From Pyrenochaeta sp. MPI-SDFR-AT-0127 (taxonomy: Eukaryota; Ascomycota; Dothideomycetes; Pleosporales; Cucurbitariaceae): DNA of 64,000 nucleotides. Under the pieces are notes generated by a model. The model did no database searches. It had not been told where the DNA came from and was given only the letters and a program-made list of their open reading frames with translations. This document shows positions 22,394-34,297 of the stretch, one piece after another. The DNA is taken from positions 992,001 to 1,056,000 of the forward strand of contig JAGTJM010000004.1 of NCBI GenBank assembly GCA_020747015.1, given 5' to 3'. Positions within the stretch are counted from its first letter, which is position 1. Each line of letters begins with the position of its first letter. The position numbers and the translations under genes are program-made.

Positions 22394-25300
22394 AGCGAGG
22401 ACCTTAAGTCGCTTTTCTTATGACAGTCGGACATCAAATTGTGTGCGTTCGCTTGCAATGCTAAGCACAGAACCCGTGTAACAAAGTAACAAAGACGCAA
22501 TACAAATACTTTCAGGCTAGTGAAGCATTATATCTGTGGAAGGCGGAAATCCCGAGAATGGGGGCTGTTTGGTACAATATTAGTACAGCTCTCAAGAAAC
22601 CATCATTTCCTCCGATAAATGATCGCATTCTTCTCACGCCCGAGCTATGTCTTATATCTGTAATTCGTTCAACTCACTCAGCTCAAAGCATCTTTTCCAT
22701 CTCAAAGTACCGCTTTGATTCTTGTTCGAGTCTGGAGATCAAGAGGCAATTTCTCAGGCGGAGAATGATTATGAGGTAGCAGCAGAGACTATCCTATCTA
22801 CCCATTTGCTCTGTGAGCGAGGGTCCCGCCCCCTCCTCCTCCGATAAATACTGACCCATAGCTACTTGAGCTCAATAGATAATACATTATCTTGAGCATA
22901 GTCACTTTGCTCACTGTGCTTCCTAGCAGAAGTGGCACATACGCTTATAAACTTACAAAATCCATCAGTAGGCGTAGGGCCACATCTCGTGCAAGTGTAT
23001 TACAAATGGACTAGGAACAAGAAGCAAAATAAGTGGCATAGGTGCGAGCAGATATATCGAGCGGGCTAGAACTATCGAATGCCCTTTGGATTTTGGCGTA
23101 TTCTGTGGAGCAGAATGCTTCGCGCGTAAAGGCCTTCAATTTAGTTTATGGAGGCTTGTATCTGCCTTGAAAAGTTGGTTTGGCCCAGTAGATGCTTAAA
23201 ATAATGTACAAAATGTAAATAAAATAGCATTATAAGAGACGGGTGAATATAGAGAGAGAATCTCCGTTCCACAGCGGCACGTTAAGACACTACCATCTTA
23301 AACCATATAGCGAGGATGATTTCAGGATTCACTTCAAGTGCTTTGATTATGCATTTTATCTCTAATTATGCTATAGCTATGTAAATTCCTCGTGAGGTCT
23401 TTAAAACCATGGAGGAAGCGCTTAAGATGAATGCGGGCCTTTCAGCGTAAAGTATAAACTGACAGCTCTCTATAACAACGAACTGGCTAATGTTTTGCTT
23501 GCTTGCTTGCCAAGACTACTGAATAACTCATAGGAAAGGCCCTAGATTGTGTATCTTGTCACATGAATTTTAGCCATGTCTAGGTATCGCGCACCTTTCC
23601 TTATTGTTGCATAGAACCAATAGCGACACCTGAAGACCACAAACCGGCTACCATTAGTCTCGTGCTAGCCGAAATTGTTGTGAATAACCCCTAGGATGGT
23701 GGGAAACATGTTAATATCTGCCTCCAACTCGATACTCTCATGCTCAGCCGCCTGATCATCTACGTAACTACTCGACCGCTTTATCCCGCGAACTCTTCTC
23801 ATTCCCTTGCTTGATTGACTGCTCAAATTTATATCTAGCCCCACTCTGTAAGTTTCCTATGAATACATGTCTAACTTCTGATATAAGCATCCACTAAAGA
23901 GGTATACTTCATGATTGTAGCAAAGATCAGGTTGGGGTGTTGTCAGGACTACTGCTGTATTAGGAATAGTCAAAACTGCTTGGATGTGGCGTTGGAGCTA
24001 GCTAAGGCAAAACTCTTGGTTCTTGTGTGCAGAGGCTTGGGTTTGCCATGAAATGCGAAGCCGGCTTGGGGGACACTTGACAATGCTTGTACAGAGCGCC
24101 GTTATGTGGCCGTCACTTGTCTCTTTTGAGGGTGTGGGAGTGGGATGGCTTGGCGTGGGATTGGTGTATGTACGTAGGTGGGTCGGGGAATGGGAAATTG
24201 TTGTTAAGAGAAAAGGGTGCACTGAATATCTATACGTGATGAGAAGCTTGCTGTTTGAGTGAGTTGCTGTAAAATTGTGGTGTTCTTTTGATCAGGCGTT
24301 TAGCTGTGTGAACATGATGGCTTCCTTGCCTCATTGTGATGTAATTCTTGTTGTGATAAACTTGCGAGCTAACTACGTAGCCTTATGTCAAATGGGCCAC
24401 TTCTACCATGTGCTTATAACTCTCTTCATCTGTTGTAAACCCTTTGCGTCGCTATTCCTTTTGACTGCTCTTCAGATGCGGTACATAATAGCGCGCAGCT
24501 CGTGGAAACGAACTGCAGCAGACCTACAAAGCTTTGAGAACCTCAACGGGGTTTCATACCAATATAACACCAGTATGCCCCTCGCCTGCCCCATGAAGTA
24601 CTGCAAACCTTCAGATGCCCATGCGCTTCTGCATGCGGGACCGACGTTGATGTAGCTGGGCGTTGTCACTTCTTGCAGGAGTTTTCCTGCTGCTTCCAAG
24701 TTATGGGCTCATCGTGACCAAAGTAACTTGTCTCTACGAGCGCTTCATTGTATGCCACGATGTCAGCCTCGTTTCTCTTCGTCCACAGACAGCAATCCGC
24801 ATCCTGCTGGCCTTCTCGTGTAGCTCAGCAATGCTCCGAGAGTCTCCGGTTCCGAGCCAACGGCTCGACTGACGCCCGGTAACAATCCGAGCGTCCACCG
24901 CCCGTTGACCATCACCCGAATGTATCCGCAATCTCCAACGTTGGACTTTCGCGTTCAGTACTTGCGACCGACTACATCGACGCTTACACGGTCAGATGGT
25001 AAGAGCTCGGTGGGTCGGGGGATGCTGAGGCCGGATGCGCCCGAGTCGAGTCGAGTCTACGTCACGAGGATTAGAGGTAGCGTCAGCCATACTATGCGCT
25101 AATCAGCGAGGTTTACACAATGTATGCGATGCGTGTCCACTAGGAGGGCTGCGGGGAGGGAAGTGGCCAGCCGGTGGAGTGTTTGGGACGGTGCGGGAGG
25201 GTAGTAGAGAGACGCGCCCCGCTAATCCTAGCCCACGACGAATGCCTCGCTTACACTGCCAGGGCAACCTTGACCCAACTTTTTTGGTCCAGTTCTCGCG

Positions 25301-26201
25301 ATTGACATTGCTTGTTATCTTGCCATTTCCAAGCGACGGATTTACTATCTGCACAACACATGGAGCAGGGGTGCAAGTTCAAGCTCATCATCAGGCGCCT
25401 CATCACAATTGGTCAAGGGCTGAAATGCCAATTCGAATTCGGTACAAAAGCAGCTGCCTGACCTTGAAAGAGCCCGTTCTATACCTTGCTGTGTTCTGTT
25501 ACTCATGTTGTAATCGGTGCTAAATATCCTCGGAAAGTGCATTCTACGCGTGTTTCAACGCCGATTCAGTAGCAGTTGATACTACAAGCTTGCACCATTC
25601 ACGCTAGTTTCTTTACCACAAAACGCATAAGGCATCAGGGCGAGTATAAAGATCCAATCCCACTTGTGGTGTGCTTGCGGTACTACTATGTCGAGTGACT
25701 AGTTCATCTGGACATGTTTCTGTGGTGAAGTGTTAAATGTAAGTCGAAAGCTGGAGCCGCTGTCATTGCTCTCATCGGCCCATTGGCGCATCAAATTATC
25801 CATTACGCGAATGTAAATAGGACAGCATTGACAGGTATGTATGAGGGAAAAACGCGCTGGAGCCCAAATCAATTGAATTGTGATGTTACCAAAACATGTG
25901 ACAATGCTTTTCGTACCAATCGATTAACTCGTCTTGGTGAAAGAGTATAACAAAGACGCATACAAAAGTCGTACATAGTATTCATACAGAGATTGAGGGA
26001 GGATGTTTCCAACGGAAGAAGACCCTGGGTATAGACGCCACCGGTACGCCAACGCTATTCGTAGAGCGAACGCTCCTTGGTATCGTTACTATTCATAAAC
26101 TCGAACCGTTTCCGCCGATCCGGTTCGGTCTTCGTGACGTTGCAGTAAGTGTGTGGGAATTTCTTCCCAGCCAGAGATGCAGGCCTCCGTAATGTAGGCC
26201 G
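22394..26201. other. Gene-poor region with repeats, then a GC-rich segment
   Basis: This is 3.8 kb without a supported gene. The left part (to about 24.3 kb) is AT-rich with short frames and contains the double repeat at 23.5-23.7 kb and a small GCTT run near 23500. The right part (about 24.75-25.5 kb) is GC-richer and opens a 162-codon frame (25035-25523, plus) that has no motif, so I do not call it. No transposase or reverse transcriptase motif was seen. Confidence 0.5.
23455..23700 (+). repeat. Dispersed repeat, copies F and D (double unit)
   Basis: Cores AACAACGAACTGGCTAATG..CTTGCC at 23471 and GACCACAAACCGGCTACCA..CTAGCCGAAA at 23634 repeat the arrangement at 19415-19650. Shared stretches are CTCATAGGA, the TATCTTGT word, TCTAGGTA versus GCTAGGTA, and the exact 19-mer at 23627-23645. 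Confidence 0.6.
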
Positions 26202-27344
26202 CTAAGGAGAGCTGCCCACAGTACTTGCATCGCTGTCCAGATCCGGAACGTCGGCTTCATCTTTTGACTCTGGCACGACTCCAGAGCACCACAGGCAAAC
26301 GACACGATCAGAGCTGTTCTGCGCGCAACCACACCGCTCAATGTGAGCAGGATAGGCTTTCGAAATGGCGATTTCTTCCATCTCATAGCATCGCAAGCAC
26401 AGCCAGCGATCGAGAAAATGCTTTCTCAGGCTACAATGGCAGAGCATGTACTGAGAACCCTCGCGACGTTTCGCGAGAGTGGGTGGTAGGCAGGCATCGC
26501 AGAACTGACGCTTTCGCTGCTCAGTAATTTGATGAAATGCCTTGAGCACAGGTGATGGAGCTGGAACATTCGAAGATATCGATACTCCCAGCGAATGTTG
26601 TCCAAGGTCCAAGTTCAGGATATCTTCCACAAACTCGGGTGGGCCGAATGTGTTGTCATCAAACGGCACGTCAATGAATCCTTGGTCGTGATATGGTCCA
26701 TTCAGACCCTTTGATGGGTTCTGCCAAGGCGGTCCCGACGACTGGGAATCAAACGCTGCCAGATGTTGGGGACTCAGGATGGGTACTTCACGTGGAGTGA
26801 GTAGTACGAAGCCACTGAAACTTGGTAGCTCGTCGAGATCGCTCGGTGCCTCGTAGTTGCTTTGATAGACGCAATGAATGCGACATTCGTTACACGTGGT
26901 CACCTTGCAGCTAACACAAGGACGCGACTCAACGATGTCACTTGTTGAGCCGCACTGTACATACTCGCTGCAATCGTAGGCGTAAAAGAACATGGATTTC
27001 TTGTGGTGTTTTTGCCGAATTTGAATGCCTTTGCCAGGGCAGCTTAACTTCCCCAGTAAATTTTCCAAGCTGCACGGCCGCGGAGAGATCGCTTGGTGGA
27101 TGGCCTTGGACGTCAACGCTAGAGCTAGAAGGTCCTCCGGAAACAGCCACGATGCTATTGAAGCTAGTAGTCCATACTGCTGAAGAATCCGAATCAGGGG
27201 ACATAGCATAATTTCACTCTGCGAAGTGCGCTGCGATGCTCTCTTGCGAGATTCCGTCAAAGCCATCTCTGATGACCGCTTGCGCTTCATTGCTGGAACG
27301 TGTTCACCCCCAGGATAGAGGGCAGGCTGGATGCTGTGACACAT
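26202..27344 (-). CDS. F-box-like protein with Cys-rich C-terminal region
   Basis: One exon of 380 residues. After a basic N-terminus (MKRKRSSE.. with a likely nuclear signal) comes an F-box-like segment LASIASWLFPEDLLALALTS around residues 58-80, which in the family binds Skp1 of an SCF ubiquitin ligase. Further on are Cys pairs in CVSCKVTTCNECRIHC, CDACLPP, CHCSL, CLRCYEM, CGCAQ and CLWCSG, suggesting zinc-binding knuckles for substrate contact. The C-terminus is acidic. This layout is common among ascomycete F-box proteins with CxxC motifs. The ATG at 27344 is the first in frame; a second at residue 19 (MKRKRSS) is an alternative. The ubiquitin role is inferred from the F-box only. Confidence 0.8.
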   Translation of the reverse strand: MCHSIQPALYPGGEHVPAMKRKRSSEMALTESRKRASQRTSQSEIMLCPLIRILQQYGLLASIASWLFPEDLLALALTSKAIHQAISPRPCSLENLLGKLSCPGKGIQIRQKHHKKSMFFYAYDCSEYVQCGSTSDIVESRPCVSCKVTTCNECRIHCVYQSNYEAPSDLDELPSFSGFVLLTPREVPILSPQHLAAFDSQSSGPPWQNPSKGLNGPYHDQGFIDVPFDDNTFGPPEFVEDILNLDLGQHSLGVSISSNVPAPSPVLKAFHQITEQRKRQFCDACLPPTLAKRREGSQYMLCHCSLRKHFLDRWLCLRCYEMEEIAISKAYPAHIERCGCAQNSSDRVVCLWCSGVVPESKDEADVPDLDSDASTVGSSP

Positions 27345-28514
27345 GACTATTGATTGGCCGCGGCCAAATCTGCGTGTCCAAGTAGCCTTTCAAGTTGAGA
27401 AAGCGTTCTCGGTTCTGGTTAAGCTATAAGTATGAATACGGAAAGTGTGTTGAATAGAGAATAGGGTATGGTCATGAGCAACGGTGAAACGCCAGTCTGG
27501 GGTGAAGTTATATCGGCGCGGAAAATCCGTTACCCGGGCGTTGTGCATACCAGGTAGTGAAAGCAGCTCTACACAAACGCGAAAACATCAGGAATACGGA
27601 GGTGCTCAATGACTCTCCTGTATTGTAGCGTAACAAGTGTCTGGCCAAGGTAGGGAGAATAGCTTCGCACACGTACTTCGAAAAAGCCTCTCGACGCGGA
27701 TTTGACGATTCGGCGCCTTTTACAACGTCAGGCGCGAAATGCTCGTTGGATCTGGATCCATTGTATTGTGTATGCTGTGGAATGAGCAAAATTATCGGGC
27801 GATCTCGGAAACCTCGATCGTGACAAGTGTCAGCCGGCCGGTGATACAAGAACGTGTCGGTGCAGCTTCACAGCGATCACCGACTACAAAACGAAGGTTT
27901 TCAAAGATGAGAAGATGAAAATCGTGGAGAGCACAGCTCATGAGGAGTCGTGAATGAAAAGGCCGAAAATTGTTCCGGAGAAATGCGGAGGTCCATCCGA
28001 TGACGTCCGAAGGCTTGCCAAGGAAGCCACGCTTACATAACGCTGCCTCGGTCGATCCTTCCCTTCACCCATTTCGTTTTCGTTCATATTCCCGTAACGC
28101 GACGGCTTTCATAAACAAATCGCTCATTCCCACCCTCGAAAAAAAATCCTCCTTGTTAGAGATAGTCCAACAAATAATCATGACACCGCGAACTCCTCCT
28201 TCATTCCCGCGGAGCTAGAATTTCCACCCACGTCGCCCCCACATCAACAGATAGCCTAGAGCCTTGGTGCCTGTTCCCGGAGTTATATTTACTGTGTCCG
28301 TTGAGTAGTGTGGAGTCTCCAATCAGACCGACTCGCCGCTATGGATAGAGAACTACCTCACAATGGTGGTATCATGGTCAATGTCACACATTAAGGTCAG
28401 TAGAGGTCCATTGATCACAATCTTTGTTTTTTTGATAAGAGTTTGATTGTTCTTGTACAAAATGACTTCCTTCTCCATATGATTGAACGTCTTATCGCCA
28501 CCTAATGTCCTGTT
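27345..28514. other. Intergenic region
   Basis: This 1.2 kb lies upstream of the F-box-like gene and downstream of the small secreted protein gene. Frames of 113 codons (27508-27849, minus) and 82 codons (27970-28218, plus) lack motifs and are not called. Confidence 0.45.
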
Positions 28515-28799
28515 CTAGTCCTTCTTTTCGGGAATGTCGTAGCAGCATCCGATATCGAGAACATTGTAGACTAAAAGTGGGTGATAACAAGGTCAGCATA
28601 TGTCCATCATATGAGTTACGCTAAGGTTGGACATACAAGTACAATCCCTCTGAACGTAGAAACCTCCTTTCTTATAGCATGTCTCCTTCGTTGTGCAAAT
28701 GCCAGACGGGTCAGATCGGCCGCAGGGGGCTGGGTAGGGATCCTTAGGCGCGGCGAGGGCAAGCGAGGTGATTGCGGCAACAAGAATAAGAAGCTTCAT
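28515..28799 (-). CDS. Small secreted six-cysteine protein
   Basis: Exons 28799-28637 and 28570-28515, joined across a 66 bp intron (GTATGT..TTTTAG, with CTGAC branch-like word), give 72 residues. Residues 1-17 are a clear signal peptide (MKLLILVAAITSLALAA) ending at A-P. The mature part of about 55 residues has six Cys at 26, 35, 41, 53, 63 and 64, spaced C-x8-C-x5-C-x11-C-x9-CC, which suits three disulfides. The second exon adds the final CCYDIPEKKD; without splicing the last two Cys would be lost, which supports the intron. A TATATAAG box lies 87 bp upstream. Size, secretion signal and Cys content are those of fungal effector or antimicrobial-type peptides, but no named family was recognised and function is unknown. 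Confidence 0.85.
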
Positions 28800-28885
28800 G
28801 GCGATGAAGTTTGATCTAAAGCTGCTTGGTGTGGTGCACTTGAAAATCTGGCTTGCTGTCGGATGAAGCAGCGACGATCCGAGGA

Positions 28886-28893
28886 CTTATATA
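28886..28893 (-). promoter_or_regulatory. TATA box of the small secreted protein gene
   Basis: TATATAAG on the minus strand, 87 bp before the ATG at 28799. It suggests a focused, possibly inducible promoter. Confidence 0.5.
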
Positions 28894-31800
28894 CCCAGCA
28901 CGAACCCATATCTACAACGCCACTGACATCTTCCCAGCGTTATCTTGTTGTCTTGAGAGCCTACACTCCGAGTTAAACATAGCTCGAGCTATCAAGCATC
29001 CAGCTAGATCCTGGAGGATGTCCAATCCGCGACCCTAGGCCAGCACCATATCTCAGTAAACAGCTCTGGGTATTTGCTAGGCTGTTATCATCGCCTTTTG
29101 AAAATGGCCAATGCAGTGCGTCGGAAATGGCTTTTAACGCTGTGCCTCATATAGGTAGATTAGGTGGTGACGTTTAGCGAGGAGTTTAATCTATCTTCCC
29201 CGGATTTTCGTATCTCCAGGACTAGTATCAGGACTCAACACCCCGCTAGTGATTCTGCCAGATTAAGAAGCTCGTACCGCATTCTCACAGTCGAAGTTAG
29301 GATAGGTATGACGTCGCTTTACTGCATCGAAGTCTATCTCAGGGACGTTATGTGTGAAGACAGGCGGTTGAACGCACCGGGGAGCATATATCACACTCAC
29401 ACTATTCTCGAGGTTGCAGGTTGGCTGTGAAAACATGCATGCTGCGTGCAGCTCGCAGCAAGCATCTCGATATTGTTCATAAACCGGATTTGCTCGACAT
29501 GTCAATACCAACGTCCCGCAGACCCCCTCTGCGTCGGTCAAGAGTAGGTACAACTGGCATGTGAACGGTCTGGGATATGCCTGCTAATGTCCCTTCCATA
29601 TTTGAGATGCAATAGCTTGTTCTTGTACGACGAAGAAAGAGATCAGATATGGAGCTCACTGATGTAGCCTTGATCCGATGGTTAGCAGTCAAAGTAAAAC
29701 CACGGCGATGTTCAAAATTGTAAACACGAACCTCCTAAAACAACATGTGCTGGTGCAGAATCTCCAAAAGCGGATGTGTAGCACATACTGACTCGGCGTT
29801 GATGGTCAGCAGGCTCGACAGATTGGGAGCACGTATCCCGAACGATGCTTGAACTGGTTGATGTCCTGTACATCTCACCAGTGTTTTGTCTTGTCTTTCC
29901 CACAGATCTTAGAAGGCTTCCAAAGTCAAGTTGTACTCTGGTTGCTTCATCGAGCCCTAATTGCCACTCTCGTTACGTCAAACACTTAGCAGCAACCACT
30001 GCAGGTTTACAACATCGCGTGGTCCAAACTCATCCTCTTACAACAGGTAAGATGACTACTATCATTGGTTGTGGATAGGCGGATGTCTCGTCATGCCTCT
30101 GAATACCGCTAAGTAAAAGGGAGGATGCCGCCAGTAACCGCGATAATGTGGTCGCATGCTTCATCAGCAAGGACAAGAACAACGCCGCCTTTCGGATGAG
30201 AAAGTGGTCTCCTCTACGAAAACACTGAACAAATTCAGCAGCGGCAAGAATGGGCCTGTACGACAGCGCTCAGATCAACACCTGAAGTGGTGTGTTACCT
30301 TGGATTCTCCAATACACACAGGATTTTCTACCTTCTCGTGCGCAATGAGAATTATGACCTTGCTGGCAGCTCAATCCACAAGACCACGAGCGACGCATTT
30401 TGGTCACGTCAAAATTCGGTTGCGGGGAGTGCCAGTTTCGTTCCGTTGCAGAGCGACATCATTCAATGCATTTCCACGGACAGGTTCGTCGCAAGATGGC
30501 TTGTGTAGCTAGGACTCTATCTACTTTAAAGGATTGGCGTCGACTTTCAGCATGGTACAGCGCTCGGCATGCATTCGACACTTGCTGTACATAGGTAGGC
30601 ATGTGGAACTTGACGTGACGCAGGGCCCTGTATTGATGACTCTAGGCCTGCACTGTGCCACAAACTAACGCAGGGTATCGAATAACAATTCGTTGAAGCT
30701 GCATAGCGTCCTGGGGTACATATTCTCACAGCAGTAGCGTACGCCATAACCATCGCATGATGCCTTGGCGTTCGTAGCGTTTCTGCCACGCTCGCTTCCC
30801 TTCAATTAGCTCCTGGCGCGCTACGAAGTTGCGTCCAGCTGAACCGAATTGACTGAGGTGACATTTGGTGGTGTTGCCCAACAGGCGTGCATCGAGAAGG
30901 GCCCTGAATGAGGGTCTGAATCTGTAATTGGTTGTCTCAGAGTGAAATTTCGCGAGTGTGTCTTGAAGCTGGCTCCTCGCATCACAGCATCCTTCATCGC
31001 TTATGGAGTGAAACGTACGCCCACATCTCATAACAGTAAGCCGCACTAAAAAAGCATGGCTGTCATGGCGGTAGGTACTATAACGGAGTAAGTGCAATGG
31101 GAAACTGCAAATGGCCATACACAACGCCAGCCTGTGACTAGTCTAGAGGACAGTGACTTTAGCACTCTCCTCTAGTCTTCGCTGCCACTCCTGCGAGCGT
31201 CGTGTCTTCTGGGCACTACGTGGCACGCCCTCGAGCACGTATGCATTGCGCAAAACCTAAAGTGTGCAAAGTTCAACTATTACTACACGCCTGATAGATG
31301 TTGATCTGGATGCCTCTTCTCAGCCGCTCGTGTGCGTCCACGTTGAGTAATCCTTCCAATCAAATTGGCACGCCTTACTCTCACATCTGGGGTCGGCAAA
31401 AGAAAAGTATGCATTAGTTCGGCGGCACTCCTACTCGAATATGTATGAAGAGCGCCATACGGACACGCGTATTAGTTTGTACATGACGTACTATGCGTCT
31501 TTTTTTTCGGACCTTCCCCTGGAGGTGGAGTACTCGGTCTGACCATGGCGCAATCGCGCTCGGATGCCAGTGAATAGCTGCATGGCCATTTGGTGGTGTG
31601 AGTATGAACAAACCGGCTCTAAGCGATCTTTAAGACAGCCAGCGACTAAGAATACGCCTGTAGCTCTGCAAATTTTCATTGCGATATTATTCATCATGTG
31701 TAGAACGGTCGCGGAGGAGGATAGGCAGCAAGGTGTAGGAGTTGAGCGCGCCAGCCGAAGCCGGCTAGGTTAGGCGACGGGGATGCGAATTTTCTCTCAA

Positions 31801-32569
31801 GCGATCTCGAATGCGGCGGAGCCTCATTCATCACTCCACATCGTTAACGCCCGCACAAAGAGCCTCTCAGGGATTTGCATGAAATATGACGTCGGACGCC
31901 CGTCCAGACTGCATGGCTGAAGCAGCTCTTGGCGCTTGTTGGGACCAGAGAGCTCTCCTCCTCCACCGACCACCGATCTTTGGACGACCTGGAACCCGCC
32001 TCCAACCCAAGTCGACTCTAGCCCAAGTGCGCCAGATACCCCAGGGTCAAGCCTAGAGACGCAAATTGTGCGGCTGACAATTTTAATGCGTCTTCCTCCC
32101 AACGCGACATCGGGGCCCTGTACATGCAACAGCGCTGCTGTTGCTCCACTCGCTGGAGGAAGGTTTTTCGGATAGTCCAGGTTGTGCCCTTTCTCCGTAT
32201 TCCGCCCAACAACGGGCTCAGCCGTGGGTGTACCTCCGGCCTGCGTGTGATTGGGTGGCGTAGACATGCTCGATGAGGGAAGGATTCGCCGAAAAGCAGC
32301 CGCACCTCCACCTTTTGTTCCCAGCATCAGCCGCAGACCTTTTCCTACAACTCCTGTTCGCCGCAAATAGCGCTATCGTGATTGACTCGTCTATTCACTA
32401 TTTCCGAGATACTGCCCCGGTGTACCTGCGTTGGCCCACCTCCTCTCCTCACTGCCGGAACCACGATTTTCAAGCGAGCTGTGCGATGACGAAATAAGGA
32501 ACACTTACCGGTGCCTCGCGAGCCCTCTTCTTTCGTTACGACCGCAAGCGCGGCTCTTGGCCCCAAAAA
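28894..32569. other. Long region without a supported gene
   Basis: This is 3.7 kb. Two stretches look faintly coding: plus strand near 30287-30508 (YLGFSNTHRIFYLLVRNENY) and minus strand 30726-31124 (132 codons, ending FVARQELIEGKRAWQKRYER). Neither has a family match or clear splice context that I can see. The last 0.8 kb is GC-richer and is probably the promoter of the Zn2Cys6 regulator. Confidence 0.45.
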
Positions 32570-34297
32570 ATGAGTATGGCTCCGCGGAAGGGAACTCGGC
32601 GAGCATGTGACCCATGTTCCGTCCGTAAGGTACGCTGCGACGGAAACCAACCTTGTTCACGATGTGAAGCCGCCAGCTGGGAATGCACCTATCTCAAGAC
32701 TCACGGCAAATCTGGACCAAAGGGACCCCGGCGAACCACAGAGGCCGCTATCAGAAGACTTCAAGAACGCAGCAAAAGCAGCCACGATGAATCGAGAAGC
32801 AACAGTGAGGCCAGCTTCGACGCTGGCAGTCCAGTTTCCACCGAATTCCCCTACATTGACCCATTTCCACCCATCCATGATGTAGATATCGACGGCACTG
32901 GGTGGCCGGATACAGTGAGTCCATCCTTCTCGACCGTACACAAGGAGCCCCAGAGAATTTCGACATCCTGCATCTCGCAGTATCTGGACGTTTACCAAGT
33001 TCGAGGATACGGCATCTGGCCTGTTGTTGATGCCGAAGCATTGACAGCTCGTCTTCTCACTCATCCGGACGATGTGGAAGCGTATGCCCTTGCGACAGCC
33101 ATTTGCGCTGCTATAGTAAGCCAGTTCTTCATTGATGCCGAGCCAGGAAGTCCTGTGGAGGGTCACTATCGGGTATCAAGTAGTGTGTTTGAGGCAGAAG
33201 CAAAGAAAGCGCGGGATGAAGCTGATCATATGGAGAACATCACAGTATTTTCGTTATTGAGCAGCTTTTTCCTGCACGTTTATTCCGCCAATATTGGTCG
33301 CATGAACATCTCGACAGTCCTATTGGGCGAAGCGATAGTGAAAGCACACATCCTAGGCTTGTACAAAACGACGTACTACCAGCTGATGGAGCCCGAGGAA
33401 CTGCAGCATACGCTCAGGATATACTGGCTTCTCTTCATCACCGAACGAGCCCATTCCCTACAGCATGACGTACCCACAACCTTAAAGCGGGCCCCCGATC
33501 TCCCTGCACTGGAAAACCTCGAGGACGGTTCAGTCACACCTGCTTTCGTCCAGCTCTGCCGCTTGTTCAACATTTTGGATGTCACAATCACGGCAGACCC
33601 GGCAACAGCTCGCAACGCACTAGCAGTGGCTCAGCAGCAACTCAGCAGCGACGATGCCCCTCTTAGCCTTGAAAACGAACTTCAGCGCGCGGATATTACC
33701 ATGACTCAACAATGGATGCGAATATTTCTTTGGCAACATGCGCTCAACGTCACAAACTTGAGTAGCGCCAATCAAGACGAAGAGTTCTCTTTTTCCTTTC
33801 CGGCGAAGGTGGCTCAAAATGTGCTCAGCAACTTAAGTAGCCTTTCGAGACAGAGCATTGAAGCGCACGGGCCTGGAATGGTATGCTCCACAACAATTGA
33901 ACGAAGGACCCTTCACTAATGATGAGCGCAGGAGTCGAAGCTGTTCGATGTTGCAAATTCTCTTGCGGACGTCATGATGATCATGCCCTCTATGAACCAC
34001 GAATCGCATTTTGGAATCGGCCCAAGAGATCTCATTCACTCTCTGTCGCAGGTGCTCGCTTCATTCCGCGGCGGCAACCCTGCGGTTATCAATATTCTGC
34101 AAGACAAATTGACAACGCTTGGCCTTGCTGTCGGTTCGCCGCAGCACAAGCTGTTGGAACTCTCTTCACCGGAGGAGGAGCATGAAGAATGGCATGATAG
34201 AACGATGTCTGCGCCATCAAGATACCCCACTTTCACAGACGTTGCACCCCTCTCGCCTGTCTTTCCAACGAGTATGAGCATGGACGGCACCTACTGA
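32570..34297 (+). CDS. Zn2Cys6 transcription factor
   Basis: Exons 32570-33880 and 33932-34297 join across a 51 bp intron (GTATGC..GCGCAG) to 558 residues. Residues about 14-40 form the binuclear zinc cluster C-x2-C-x6-C-x5-C-x2-C-x6-C (CDPCSVRKVRC..CSRCEAASWEC), which binds CGG half-sites in nuclear DNA. A basic linker KSGPKGPRRTTEAA follows, as in sugar-type C6 activators. The middle region (ISQYLDVYQVRGYGIWPVVD, then LHVYSANIGRMN and LRIYWLLFITERAHSL) is the fungal-specific regulatory domain. The second exon supplies LFDVANSLADVMMIMPS and an acidic tail. The start is uncertain by two residues (MS or MAPRKG). No cluster partner is evident next to it, so its targets are unknown. The GPKGPR linker recalls maltose or sucrose regulators, a weak hint only. 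Confidence 0.92.

Noticed and set aside
25035..25523. 162-codon plus-strand frame
   Set aside because: GC-rich segment with a competing minus frame; no motif.
30287..30508. Lectin-like plus-strand fragment (HRIFYLLVRNENYDLAG)
   Set aside because: A faint similarity to fungal lectin repeats could not be extended in any frame upstream or downstream.
30726..31124. 132-codon minus-strand frame with ARQELIEGKRAWQKRYER
   Set aside because: Composition is protein-like, but no start context, intron partner or family could be recognised; not strong enough to call.
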